NCBI GenBank assembly: GCA_030431255.1
Contig: JAUIJL010000010.1
Coordinates: forward strand, 1 to 64,000
Length of the DNA stretch: 64,000 nt
Direction of reading: 5' to 3'
Source of the DNA: Thermoanaerobaculia bacterium
GTDB lineage: Bacteria > Acidobacteriota > Thermoanaerobaculia > Multivoradales > J023
Shown here: positions 53,239 to 63,075 of the stretch, one piece after another
How the letters are laid out: each line of letters begins with the position of its first letter
How positions within the stretch are numbered: position 1 is the stretch's first letter
The notes under the pieces: model-generated
Database searches by the model: none
What the model was told of the DNA's origin: nothing
The model's input: only the letters and a program-made list of their open reading frames with translations
Position numbers and translations under genes: made by a program

Positions 53239-54168
53239 TCAACCGCGGGCGGCTTGCCAAACGTCGACGCAGCCCTTGAAGTTCTCAGCGATCTGCTGGA
53301 TGGCGGCTTCGGCAGCGGCTTCGCTCGGATTGGCGAGGTAGGTTTTCAGCGGCTCGCTGAAATTCGTCCGACCGACGGCAAAGCCGATGTAGCCGTCCAG
53401 TGGGGCGGCGACCTTCAGCCAGCGGTGCACACTGTCCTTGTCGGAGCCACGGCCGAGCAGGATGTTGCCGACGGTTTCGCGACCGGCGCCGGAGCGGGTT
53501 TGGGCGGCCACAGCCTTGGCGTCGTCCTCGCTGTCGAGGCCTTCGATCTTCCAGATGTCGGGCTCGATGCCGAAATCCTGAATCTCTTGGATGGCTTCGA
53601 GCATGAGCTTCGGCCGCATCTCGGAATCGTAGCGATCACCGAGGGCTTTGTCCTCGTCGGTGGTCGCCGGCACCAAAAGCTCGAACATATAGTGGCAATC
53701 GTCGCTGCTGTGGACGAAATCGGAGATCTGCTTGAGGCGAGCCATTTGCTCGCGACGGCCGCCTTCGTCGACCCGGGGATGGTGACGCACCAGAACCTTG
53801 ACGATGTCCGGCCGTACGAAACGGAGATGATCTTGCCAAGCCGCGCCGTATTCGAAATCGAAGATGGGTTGACCGGATTTCTCGACACAAACCGCCACCG
53901 GAATGCCCCGGCGTTTGGCGTCGGCGATGATCGGGCTACCGAATTGGGTGTCGATCAGAATGCCGACGGTGTCCGCGGGCACGCCCAGCTCGATCGAGCG
54001 CAGCAGACCCCGGTAGACGAGGGTCTTAGCGCCGGCGACGGCACTGTGCTGGTCGGCGGCCGGAGTGATTTCCGGGTCGCCGGTGAGACCGAAGAAGCCT
54101 TTCGTAAAGCTACCGCGGTGGTCGAAGGGTTGCACGAACAACGGACGATCGTATCCGATAGATTTCAA
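53239..54168 (-). CDS. DUF2090 aldolase-like protein (IolC C-terminal type)
   Basis: The product is 309 aa from TTG 54168, placed six bases after a perfect AGGAGG. It begins RPLFVQPFDHRGSFTKGFFG, the opening of DUF2090, a TIM-barrel domain that forms the C-terminal half of IolC-type 5-dehydro-2-deoxygluconokinases and resembles class I aldolases. Other landmarks are GILIDTQFG, VKVLVRHHP, MFELLVPAT, EPDIWKIEGL and a GYIGFAVGRTNF phosphate-binding end. It may cleave a phosphorylated keto-sugar. No iol gene is nearby, so the pathway is unknown. Confidence 0.82.
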   Translation of the reverse strand: MKSIGYDRPLFVQPFDHRGSFTKGFFGLTGDPEITPAADQHSAVAGAKTLVYRGLLRSIELGVPADTVGILIDTQFGSPIIADAKRRGIPVAVCVEKSGQPIFDFEYGAAWQDHLRFVRPDIVKVLVRHHPRVDEGGRREQMARLKQISDFVHSSDDCHYMFELLVPATTDEDKALGDRYDSEMRPKLMLEAIQEIQDFGIEPDIWKIEGLDSEDDAKAVAAQTRSGAGRETVGNILLGRGSDKDSVHRWLKVAAPLDGYIGFAVGRTNFSEPLKTYLANPSEAAAEAAIQQIAENFKGCVDVWQAARG

Positions 54169-54343
54169 GGGAAACCTCCTGAGCTTCAGGTTCCTGAGTT
54201 TGGGATGATTCGGGACCCGGGGGTCGAGAAATTTAGGCGGGAAATACCCCGGATAGGCCTTTAGTAAACCACATTCTCCGACTCCTCGACAAGCTCAACG
54301 AGGCCCGCGGCACGTCGGAGCCCGATCTTTACGGAGAGACCCG

Positions 54344-55360
54344 ATGCAAACAGCAGATCCAGCGGCAAGAGCTTGGTCAGAGCCCGTATTGGTCACCGGC
54401 GCCGGAGGCTTCATCGGCCGGCACTTGATCCGCCGCCTGCGCGAAGACGGTGTCGACATGCAAGCGCTGTTGCTGCCGGACGAGCAAATCCCCGAAAACT
54501 GGCAAGACGTCGAGATCCTGCGCGGCAACGTCACCGACGCCGACGCCATGGCCGAAGCGGTGAAGCAGGTCGGCACCGTCTTTCATCTCGCCGCGGTGGT
54601 CACGGATTGGGGACCGGAGGAGCTGTTCCAAGCGGTCACCGTCGACGGCACCGCCAACGTGCTGCTGCCCGCCGCCAGATACGGGGTCCGGGCGGTTCTG
54701 GCTTCGTCCATCGTGGTCTATGGCGACGATTTGGGCAAAGGTCCATGCCGGGAGGATCGGCGCTACGGAGCCGCCCAAGGCCCCTACAGCCGGGCCAAAC
54801 AGGCCCAAGAGCAACTGGCCCTACGCTTAGCGGAGGACACCGACCTCGAGCTGACCGTGGTCCGGCCGGCCAACGTTTACGGCGTCGGCAGCCGCCCATG
54901 GGTGGAGATGGTCCTGCCGCTGCTGCGCCGGCGGGAATTTACCCTCATCGCCGGGGGCGAGCACAACGCCGGTCTGTGCCACGTGGAAAATCTGGTCGAG
55001 ATGCTGATGCTGGCGGGCAGCCGAGCCGACGCCGTCGGTCGCGTCTACAACGCCTGCGATCCTTGGGATATCACCTGGAAACGTTATTTCAGCGACCTCG
55101 CCCGTTGCGCGGGAGCTCCGCCTCCTCGCTCTTTGCCCCGTTTGCCGGCCAAGCCGATCGCCGCGTTGTTCGAGCGCTGGTGGCGTTGGACGAAACGTGA
55201 GGGACGTCCGCCCATGACCTTCGAGGCCCTCAATCTCGCCGGCTCGAACCACCAAATTCCCATCGATCGTGCGCGCAACGAGCTGGGTTACGAGCCCCGG
55301 GTCACCTACGAAGAGGCCATCGCCGAGCTCGAAACCCACCTGCGCGAATCAAACGGCTGA
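54344..55360 (+). CDS. NAD-dependent epimerase/dehydratase (extended SDR)
   Basis: The product is 338 aa, with GAGAGACC before the ATG. Rossmann motif VTGAGGFIGRHLI, NVTDADA, HLAAVV, SSIVVYG and the catalytic YSRAK (YxxxK). A CHVENLVE segment is typical of the C-terminal substrate-binding part. It resembles sugar epimerase or 3beta-HSD/dihydroflavonol-type reductases; the exact substrate is unknown. It is divergent from the DUF2090 gene and 138 bp upstream of the vWA-like lipoprotein. Confidence 0.85.
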   Translation: MQTADPAARAWSEPVLVTGAGGFIGRHLIRRLREDGVDMQALLLPDEQIPENWQDVEILRGNVTDADAMAEAVKQVGTVFHLAAVVTDWGPEELFQAVTVDGTANVLLPAARYGVRAVLASSIVVYGDDLGKGPCREDRRYGAAQGPYSRAKQAQEQLALRLAEDTDLELTVVRPANVYGVGSRPWVEMVLPLLRRREFTLIAGGEHNAGLCHVENLVEMLMLAGSRADAVGRVYNACDPWDITWKRYFSDLARCAGAPPPRSLPRLPAKPIAALFERWWRWTKREGRPPMTFEALNLAGSNHQIPIDRARNELGYEPRVTYEEAIAELETHLRESNG

Positions 55361-55498
55361 AACTTTCATCGCGGCCTCCGAGTCTGTCTAAAGGACAGGT
55401 CTGATCGACGGCACAGTTGCACTTTGCTGAGCAACCGTGTCTCACCGGGTGTGGCACCGAGCGACGGTCCACATCCAAGAGATCCAACGGAGGCTGCT

Positions 55499-57868
55499 AT
55501 GTACGACCCGCGATCCGGCGACCCGCGATCCGGCGATCCGCGATCCCGCGAACCCCGAGCCGGCGATCCGCGACCGGGGCGACCCGCCCGCAGAATCGTC
55601 CCCTTCTTCCTTGCCGGGTCACTCTCGGTGCTCAGCTGCCTGAGCTGGGTGGCCTGCGATCGCGGGACCTCTTCACCCTCCCGCAAAGACGACCGGGCGG
55701 ATCAGGTCGAGGCGGACAAATCCGGGCTGGTCGGACCGGAAACGCAGGCCGAGGCCTTGACCTTGCCGCCGCTCGCGAAGATGCAACGGCCGCGGGCGAA
55801 AAAAGTCCCGATCCCAGACCCGACGCCCGACGAGTCGCGAGATACGTCACCGGAAGCGTCGGTGTACTTCGATGCCCCGTTCCCGGACGCACCCGTCGAC
55901 GGGGATCGGTCCTCGTTGCCGAGGATCTCCGAGACCCTGACGGTTTCCGCCGACGAGACAACCATCAAAGGGGAAGTCGAGGCCGATTCGTTGTCCTTGG
56001 AGGAGCCCGAGCTTCCGGCCGTCGACGATCTTTCCTTCCCCGACCCCGCCTCCGAGCCGCAACCCGCGGGCCCGGCCGACCTTTATTCACAGATCGGCGA
56101 TGGGCAAATCGGCGGGGCGCTCGAAGGAAAGGCCAAGCCACAGAATAGATCGTTTCAAGGAGGATCGTCCGATTTGCGATCGGCCGACAAGCGGATCGCC
56201 CGCCTGGACGAGACTCGTCCGCAGACACCGGTGCCCCTCGGCCCCCCCGAGACCCGCGCACGCTCCAGGGCCCGCGCATGGCTCACGGATCGTCAAAGGA
56301 TCGAAGGGCTGACCTTCCAAGAAGCCCGCGGCTATTGGGCCAACACCTACTTACCCGGAGATCCCGGGCTGAGATTTCTCCAAGCTCGGCTCTCGGCCCA
56401 GACCGCCGTCGACCCGGAGCTCGGTCGGCCCGGCACCCAACCTCCCCACGCTCTGAGCCGGCGCCCTCGGCCACCGTTCGACCCACCGTCCCACGCCGCT
56501 CTCGGCCTTCATCTCCACGCGGATCAAAGCGCCCTGGAAGGCCGCTCCCGACTCCTATTGCAGGTCGGCTTGCAAGCCACCGAGCGGTTCGGCGGCCGAC
56601 GCACAGCCATGAATCTCGCGGTGGTCCTGAGCCTCCCCGCCTTGGCAACCCATGGAGGTCCGGACGACTCACGTCCCGAGAACCTGCCGGCTCAGGATCT
56701 CGAAGCACTGCGGCAACTGCTCTTTGCCTTCGCCGAGCAACGGGATTTTGAGGATCGCTTCAGGTTGTGGGTCGTCGGCCGCAGTGGCGGTTTGGTGTTG
56801 TCGGCCAAGGATTTTCGACACGGTCCGCTGGCGGTGCTGTGCGAGCAGCTGGCCCGCGGCGAAGAGCTGCCGGGGCCCACCCTCGACCCCACCCAAGTCC
56901 TGACCATGGCCCTCGAGGACCTCGCCGCCACCGACGATCCCTCCGCGCCCCTCGGCTCGAGCGGATTGGTGTGGATTGAGACCACGCCCCAGACCGGCTC
57001 TCCGGCGTTGGAGGCTCAGATCCACTCCGCGGCAGTCGCCGGCTTGCCGACCACCACTTTCGGCATCGGCAGGAAAGTCCGCTCGGATACCCTGGAGAGC
57101 TGGGCCCTGATCGGACAAGGTCGGCACTACAAAGCCGTCCGCGCCGATCGAGCCGAGCTCCAAGTGCAACAAGAGCTGGAAGCCGCCGCCCGAACCGTGG
57201 CCCGAGCCGTGCGCCTGAATATTCGCCTGGCACCCGGGGTCGAGCTGGTGGACGTCCTCGGCTCGCACCCCCTCGACGAGCTCGACGCCGGACGGGTCAA
57301 AGCGGTTGAGCACAGCGTCGACCTGCGGTTGGCCCGTCGCCTGGGCATCACCGCCGATCGCGGAGACGACGATGACGGCATTCAAATCGTGGTGCCCTCG
57401 TTCTACGCCGGCGATTACCACACCATTCTGCTCGACGTGGTGGCCGAGCCGGGCCCCATCGCCGAGGTCACCGCGAAATTCAAGGATCTGGTGCACCTCG
57501 ACAACGGGGTCGCCCGCGCTCACTTAACCCTCGAACGCGGCGAGCCACGCTTCGGCGCTTACCAACGCGCCGTCTTGCTCGACCACCTCGCCCACGAGCT
57601 GCAAACCGCGTTGCGCTCCGCCGGAGACGCGTGGAGCCGAGGACGGACCGCCGAGGTCCACAACACCTTGAGCCGAGCCCGCGATCTGCTCACCGGTTTG
57701 GCCGTCGAACGTCCAGAGCTCCTGGGTCATCCGATCTTGGAAGAAGACTCACACATGATTGAGCGCTTCATCACCTGGATCCCTCGATCTCCCCAATGGC
57801 TCGACGAGTCCCTCCGCTACGCCGGATGGCTGAAAGCCCAACCCGCGCCCGAGCTCCCAGAATCCTGA
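55499..57868 (+). CDS. vWA-like lipoprotein with YfbK-type architecture
   Basis: The product is 789 aa from ATG 55499, which follows ACGGAGG. The first 30 residues contain DPRSG-like units encoded by a 15-bp DNA repeat (55503-55590), then a hydrophobic segment with a lipobox (WVAC); such a long N-region is unusual for a lipoprotein. A low-complexity Pro/Glu linker follows to about residue 260. TFQEARGYWANTYLPGDPGLRFLQARL opens a domain seen ahead of vWA modules in YfbK-like proteins, followed by a vWA-like region with DSRPENLPAQDLEALRQL but without a clear DxSxS motif. It is exported; function is unknown. Confidence 0.68.
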   Translation: MYDPRSGDPRSGDPRSREPRAGDPRPGRPARRIVPFFLAGSLSVLSCLSWVACDRGTSSPSRKDDRADQVEADKSGLVGPETQAEALTLPPLAKMQRPRAKKVPIPDPTPDESRDTSPEASVYFDAPFPDAPVDGDRSSLPRISETLTVSADETTIKGEVEADSLSLEEPELPAVDDLSFPDPASEPQPAGPADLYSQIGDGQIGGALEGKAKPQNRSFQGGSSDLRSADKRIARLDETRPQTPVPLGPPETRARSRARAWLTDRQRIEGLTFQEARGYWANTYLPGDPGLRFLQARLSAQTAVDPELGRPGTQPPHALSRRPRPPFDPPSHAALGLHLHADQSALEGRSRLLLQVGLQATERFGGRRTAMNLAVVLSLPALATHGGPDDSRPENLPAQDLEALRQLLFAFAEQRDFEDRFRLWVVGRSGGLVLSAKDFRHGPLAVLCEQLARGEELPGPTLDPTQVLTMALEDLAATDDPSAPLGSSGLVWIETTPQTGSPALEAQIHSAAVAGLPTTTFGIGRKVRSDTLESWALIGQGRHYKAVRADRAELQVQQELEAAARTVARAVRLNIRLAPGVELVDVLGSHPLDELDAGRVKAVEHSVDLRLARRLGITADRGDDDDGIQIVVPSFYAGDYHTILLDVVAEPGPIAEVTAKFKDLVHLDNGVARAHLTLERGEPRFGAYQRAVLLDHLAHELQTALRSAGDAWSRGRTAEVHNTLSRARDLLTGLAVERPELLGHPILEEDSHMIERFITWIPRSPQWLDESLRYAGWLKAQPAPELPES

Positions 57869-57947
57869 GCCCTGAGCTCTAAGCCCTGAGTCCCGAACTT
57901 GCGCCGACGCCATTTTCGACGCCCGCTGCCCGCCGAAAGGAAGCATC

Positions 57948-60900
57948 ATGTTTGATCGAAGCGCCGCCCATGCCATCTCGTTTCGTCGCCAACTCCCATT
58001 CCTTCACCAATCCTTGGTGTTGCCACTTCTCCTGCTCGGGCTGATCTGGCTTCAACCCGCTGAGGTCTTCGGGCAAGAGGTCTTCGGGCAAGAGGTCCCA
58101 AGGCAGGACGATCCCGCGCGCGGCGACACCGCCCAAGGGACTCAAGTCGCCGGCAGCGTCGGCACGGTCGAGCTTCCTCGGGGGGTCTACGATCGCTTGG
58201 TGGACGCGGCGAGGGATCCGAAACAGCCCGCCAAGCCCGCACCGGTGGCCTGGGCCTTCGGCACCGCCGAGGTCAAGGTCAACGTCGACGAGCGCGGAGC
58301 CGCCCGGGTCGACGCCCAGGTTCGTCTCAGCGTGCTCGAAAACGGCTGGGCGCTGATCCCCGTCTTGGGCGCGGGCACCGCGGTCGATGAAGCGGAGGTC
58401 AACGGCAGCCCGATCCAGCTGGTCACCACCAACCAGGGTCTCGCCTGGAGCACCGAGCAACGGGGCAACTACGAGCTGCGGCTGTCCTATCGAGCGGACG
58501 CCTCCGCGTCCGACGACGGATTCTCCTTGGCTCTGCCCATGCCTCCGGCCTCGTCCATCGTGCTCAACGGCTCTTTGTCCGGCTCCCATCCCGAGTTGGC
58601 GATCATCCCGTCGGCGGGGCGCAAGATCGAAAGTAAGGGCGGTAAGACCACCTTCAACGCCACGCTGCCCTCCACCCAGGGGGTGCAGCTTTCCTGGCGT
58701 CGAGCCGTCGATCGCGGCCACGCCCTGTCGCGGGCGGTCTATCGCGGCAAGCTGCAATCCGGTGCCCTGCGCTTCGACGGCACCCTCAACGTGGAGCTGT
58801 TCACTGACGACCCCTTGGTGCTCGATCTCTTGCCCCTGAACGTCACCTTGCAACAAGTGACCGTCGACGGCGAGGAGGCTCCGATCGTGACCCGTGGTGG
58901 ATCGTTCGCGACCATCGTCTTGGGTCGGGGCAAGCACACCATCCGCGCCGGTTTCGAGGTTCCCCTGGGGTCCGGCGAGGGTCCGCCGAGTGTGCGAGTC
59001 CAAATTCCCAGGGTGCCGGTGTCCAGCTTCGAGCTCGAGCTACCGGGCAAAAAAGAGGTGACGGTCGTGCCCGCTTCGAGCGTCGACATGCGTGCCGGAT
59101 CCGGCGACAATACCCTCGCCGTGGCCCACGTGCCGATGACCGACGGGGTCACCATCGGCTGGACCGAAGCGGTCCCGGAGGCGATCCGCGCCGAGACTCG
59201 ATCGAGCGCCGCCCTCTACCACGCGGCCCACGCCGAGGAAGGCGTGCTCTTCGTGCGCGCCCTGGTGGATCTCGAGGTCACCCGCGGCGACATGGGAACG
59301 GTCCAGCTCGAGGTGCCCACCGGGGTGCAGGTGGCCTCGGTGCAAGCGCCGAACGGCGGGGTCGTGGACTGGCGCCTGGGCGAGCCCAAAGCCGACGGCT
59401 ACCGAGATCTCACCATCTTCCTCGACCGTCGCCTGAAGGGTGCCATGGCCCTCGAGGTACGCTTCGACCGTTCCCTACCCCAGGAAGAGCCCATGCAAAT
59501 GGCCCTGCCTCTGCTGCGCTCCGCCGACGCTCAGCGACAACGGGGCATGGTCGCCCTATTGCAAAGCCGGGACCTGACCCTGGAGCCGATGGTCGACGAC
59601 AGCGTCACCCGGGTCGGCGAGAATCAGCTGCCCGCCCACATCCGGGAGGCCCTCGAGCTGACCGTCGCCCACACCTTCAAATATGTCGAGGATCCGCCCT
59701 CCCTGGTGGTTCGAGCCGAGCGGCCGGAACGGCGCCAAGGACGATTCGACGTGCAGGTCGATACCCTCGTCTCCTTGGGCGACGTCACCCTCGAAGGCAG
59801 CTCGACCCTGGAAATCGACGTCAAGTCGGGCTCCTTGTCGGACCTCAGCCTGCGGCTGCCGGCGGACACCCATCTGCTCAGCCTGTCGGGGCCGTCCGTG
59901 CGCCAACACGACATCGAGGAAAGCGCCGACGGCTCCACCGTGAGCATCGAGTTCACCCAAGAGATGGATGGTCAATTCCGCATCGAGGCGGGTTGGGAGC
60001 GCATCCTGACCGACGGAGAGCCCAAAGTGCCCGTACCGATCCCCTCGGTGACGGGGGCCGAGGTCGAGCAAGGGCGGCTGGCGGTGGAAGCGCTGTCCGC
60101 CGTCGAGGTTCAGCCCGCCGAGGTCAACTCTCTCACCGTGCTCGACATCGCCGAGCTGCCGCGACGTCTGGTTCTGCGCACCACCAACCCCATCCTGCAC
60201 GCCTACAAATACGTCGGCAGCGATCGCGACTTGGTGCTCGGGGTCACCCGCCATCAGGTGGTCGAGGTGCAGGAAGCGGCCATCGATCGAGCCCACTACC
60301 AAACCCTTTACACCCGCGACGGCCTGGCGGTCACCCGCGCCCGCTTCACGGTGCGCAACAGCCGCGAGCAATTCTTGCGCTTGCGCTTGCCCGAAGATTC
60401 GGAGATCTGGTCCGCCTTCGTCGACGGCAAGCCCGAGAAACCGGCCCGCACCGACGACGACGACGGCCGCTGGCACCTCATCCAGATCATCCACCAGACC
60501 CGACCGTTCCCGGTGGAGGTGATCTACCAGACCCCGGCGACGCCGATCCAAGGCTTGGGCAGAATCCGAGGCCGGCTGCCCAAACCGAAAATCCTGGTCA
60601 CCGAAAGCCGCTGGGACGTCTTCGTGCCCCGGGGTGTCACCTACCACAAACCCCGCGGCACCATGGAAGTGGTCGCCACGGCCAAACCCGTGGCTGAAAA
60701 GGAGCTGGAAGAGCTCAAAGCCGCCCCGTCCGCGCAGGATCAACATCTCGATCCCCTGCGCCTGATGGTGCCGACCACCGGCCTTCGCTTCTCCTTCGAG
60801 AAGCTCTACGCCAACCAAAGCGACGACGACATCGGATTCGAAATCCCCTACGCCACCGGCCTCGGCGGCTCCATGGGCCGATTCGGCATGCTCGTCGGCA

Positions 60901-61130
60901 CCCTCTTCCTGTGGCTCGGCCTGCTGCTGGGTCGCACCGGACGACCCCGGCCCGGCCTCGCCGTCGCCGCCGTCGGCCTGCTGCTCACCGTCACCCTGGC
61001 CTACCGCTACCAAGTGGCCATCGGCACCGCCCTCACCCTCTCGGCCGTGCTCGCCGCCGCCTGGATCGGTTATCACCTCTGGCGTCGGCGTCCCGTGCGC
61101 CGAGAGTCGGCCGTCCATTCGGAGACTTGA
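57948..61130 (+). CDS. Large exported membrane protein, function unknown
   Basis: The product is 1060 aa. A signal peptide (LLLGLIWLQPAEVFG) is followed by two copies of EVFGQ encoded by a 15-bp duplication (58062-58091). The body is beta-rich and hydrophilic for about 950 residues, with MALEVRFDRSLPQEEPMQM and a closing FEIPYATGLGG. Three hydrophobic helices at the very C-terminus anchor it. It follows the vWA-like lipoprotein by 79 bp and probably shares its transcript; the two may form an envelope complex. I recognise no domain. Confidence 0.72.
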   Translation: MFDRSAAHAISFRRQLPFLHQSLVLPLLLLGLIWLQPAEVFGQEVFGQEVPRQDDPARGDTAQGTQVAGSVGTVELPRGVYDRLVDAARDPKQPAKPAPVAWAFGTAEVKVNVDERGAARVDAQVRLSVLENGWALIPVLGAGTAVDEAEVNGSPIQLVTTNQGLAWSTEQRGNYELRLSYRADASASDDGFSLALPMPPASSIVLNGSLSGSHPELAIIPSAGRKIESKGGKTTFNATLPSTQGVQLSWRRAVDRGHALSRAVYRGKLQSGALRFDGTLNVELFTDDPLVLDLLPLNVTLQQVTVDGEEAPIVTRGGSFATIVLGRGKHTIRAGFEVPLGSGEGPPSVRVQIPRVPVSSFELELPGKKEVTVVPASSVDMRAGSGDNTLAVAHVPMTDGVTIGWTEAVPEAIRAETRSSAALYHAAHAEEGVLFVRALVDLEVTRGDMGTVQLEVPTGVQVASVQAPNGGVVDWRLGEPKADGYRDLTIFLDRRLKGAMALEVRFDRSLPQEEPMQMALPLLRSADAQRQRGMVALLQSRDLTLEPMVDDSVTRVGENQLPAHIREALELTVAHTFKYVEDPPSLVVRAERPERRQGRFDVQVDTLVSLGDVTLEGSSTLEIDVKSGSLSDLSLRLPADTHLLSLSGPSVRQHDIEESADGSTVSIEFTQEMDGQFRIEAGWERILTDGEPKVPVPIPSVTGAEVEQGRLAVEALSAVEVQPAEVNSLTVLDIAELPRRLVLRTTNPILHAYKYVGSDRDLVLGVTRHQVVEVQEAAIDRAHYQTLYTRDGLAVTRARFTVRNSREQFLRLRLPEDSEIWSAFVDGKPEKPARTDDDDGRWHLIQIIHQTRPFPVEVIYQTPATPIQGLGRIRGRLPKPKILVTESRWDVFVPRGVTYHKPRGTMEVVATAKPVAEKELEELKAAPSAQDQHLDPLRLMVPTTGLRFSFEKLYANQSDDDIGFEIPYATGLGGSMGRFGMLVGTLFLWLGLLLGRTGRPRPGLAVAAVGLLLTVTLAYRYQVAIGTALTLSAVLAAAWIGYHLWRRRPVRRESAVHSET

Positions 61131-61332
61131 CGGCACTTGCCTCGGCACGGACGGTCGATCTAAGGTCACAAGCTGGTCGCATGGTCACATGCTGATCCCG
61201 TGGTAATCTGCGTCACCATAGCGGGAAATAGCAACGGCTCGTTATGATCAGAATCGACTTCGGCCCATCTCTGTCGAGCATCGGGTCCAATCTGACTCGA
61301 GCAACTTGAATGCAGGACTTGAGAGATATTGA

Positions 61333-63075
61333 ATGGTGAAGGTGGCGCTGCCAATTGAGCATTGTGAATCTTCAACCGAAGCGCCCTCAGGCGTGCTTTT
61401 AGATTCCGATCTTGTGGTCAATGGACAGTCGATTCCTCGCCAGCGAATTCTGGGCGCCTACTACACCCCTGAGGGAGTTGCCGAGGATCTGGTCAGGTGG
61501 GCGCTCAACAGCGCCCCGGGTAGGATCCTCGACCCCAGCTTTGGCGGGTGTGCTTTCATGGAAGCGGGAGCCAAGGTCCTTGAGGAGCTCGGCAGCGAAA
61601 GCGTCGGAGAGCAAGTTTTCGGCGTCGACGTCGACCCTTCCTGTGTCCAATACGTGCGGGACAGCGAGAGACTTCGCGAGTCAAATTGCATTTTCGAGGA
61701 TTTCCTCGCGCTAACTCCTTACCGTCTAGAAGGAACGCCGTTCCGAGCCATCGTGGGTAATCCGCCCTACGTACGCCATCACTGGGTCAAGAATCAAAAC
61801 CGCATAGCAGCCCGGCGAATTGCCGCTGAATGCTCCGTCACGTTGCCGGAGACCGCCAGCCTTTGGGCATATTTCGTCTTGCGGGCGACGGCGTTCCTCG
61901 AGCCCGGGGGACGGCTGGCACTGCTGGTTCCAGAAGCGATCCTGCAAGCCGACTACGCGGCGGCGGTGCGAGCTGCCCTGAAAACGAGCTTCCGGCGAGT
62001 CCGGCTCATTCACCTGCGCGAACGCCTGTTCAACGACACGAAGGAACCGGTGGTGGTGGTCGCAGGTGAGGGCTTCGGGGTCGCTGGATCCATCGAGGTT
62101 CACTCGGTCGACACCGCGGGGCAGCTTCGGGAGCTGCTACAAACATCGGTGAGCGCCTTTCGTCGGAGATCTGCCAAAAACGCTCAGCAAACCCTCAAAA
62201 ACGGCCGTAGGGTTTCGTCCAAGGCGCTGGCAGCGATGGCTCAAGTAGAGTTGACCAGAGGCACCTCGGAGCTGGCCGGCATAGCCACCACGCGCATCGG
62301 TATCGTCACCGGCGCCAACAGTCATTTCATCCGGACCGAAAGCGACCTGCGCCATCTCGACGTCCCCTCAAGGGCACGGCACGGGATCGTTTCCCGAACG
62401 AAGTGGCTCGCTGGCATCGACTTCACGACCGAAGACCATGAACACGTCGCAATGTCGGGAGAGCGAGCCTATTTGGTCAGGCCGTCGCCGGATTTGGAGC
62501 ATCTTCCCGGTGTCCGTCGCTGGATCGAGGAGGGCGAAGCCGCGGGGGTCGACACGCATCACAAATGCGAAAAACGTGATCCCTGGTTCCGGGTCGACCT
62601 GCCGACTCGGCCCGATGCCTTCCTCACCTCCACGCGACTTGGACCTCCACGCCTGGTGATCAACAGAACCGATCTGTGTTGCACCAACACCCTTTACGCG
62701 GTGAGGTTTAAGCTTCCAAAAGGCGTCCAACCCGAATGCATCGCTCTGGGGTTCCTGACAACCTATGTTGCCCTCTGGGCTGAGCTCCACGGGCGGCGCT
62801 ACGGCGGTGGAGCTCTGAAGCTGGATCTCAGTGCTCTGGCTCGGTTGCCGGTCCCGATCGTGCCCAGCTCCATTCATGATTTCGTGGCGGTCAATGAGGC
62901 GCTCCGGGCCGGTAGAGAGCATCGTGCTCGCGAGATGGCGGATCGAGCGGTCTTACAAGAAGGGCTTGGTATTGAAAAAGCTACCCTCAACGACATGAGA
63001 ACCGCCCTTCGTGATCTGGCCCGGCAAAGGGTGCCCGACGAGAAAGAGTCCTGTCTTGGCGAAGTTTACGGTTGA
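61333..63075 (+). CDS. N6-adenine DNA methyltransferase (Eco57I/TaqI-like)
   Basis: The product is 580 aa. Residues 41-46 GAYYTP, a SAM-binding motif I ILDPSFGGCAFM (65-76), motif II-like FGVDVDPSCV and catalytic NPPY (143-146) place it with class I amino-methyltransferases of type IIG/TaqI kind. The C-terminal half, with RTKWLAGIDF, RVDLPTRPDA and GALKLDLSALARLPV, resembles the target-recognition part of Eco57I-like enzymes; no nuclease domain is seen. Its last 20 bp overlap the next gene, a GHKL ATPase. The pair looks like a restriction-modification or defence module. The region is a little less GC-rich than the envelope genes before it. Confidence 0.87.
   Translation: MVKVALPIEHCESSTEAPSGVLLDSDLVVNGQSIPRQRILGAYYTPEGVAEDLVRWALNSAPGRILDPSFGGCAFMEAGAKVLEELGSESVGEQVFGVDVDPSCVQYVRDSERLRESNCIFEDFLALTPYRLEGTPFRAIVGNPPYVRHHWVKNQNRIAARRIAAECSVTLPETASLWAYFVLRATAFLEPGGRLALLVPEAILQADYAAAVRAALKTSFRRVRLIHLRERLFNDTKEPVVVVAGEGFGVAGSIEVHSVDTAGQLRELLQTSVSAFRRRSAKNAQQTLKNGRRVSSKALAAMAQVELTRGTSELAGIATTRIGIVTGANSHFIRTESDLRHLDVPSRARHGIVSRTKWLAGIDFTTEDHEHVAMSGERAYLVRPSPDLEHLPGVRRWIEEGEAAGVDTHHKCEKRDPWFRVDLPTRPDAFLTSTRLGPPRLVINRTDLCCTNTLYAVRFKLPKGVQPECIALGFLTTYVALWAELHGRRYGGGALKLDLSALARLPVPIVPSSIHDFVAVNEALRAGREHRAREMADRAVLQEGLGIEKATLNDMRTALRDLARQRVPDEKESCLGEVYG

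Noticed and set aside
59556-61169. 537-codon minus-strand ORF antisense to the 1060-aa envelope protein
   Set aside because: Low-complexity Gly/Asp/Val translation typical of the complementary frame in GC-rich DNA; the plus frame has a signal peptide and membrane end.
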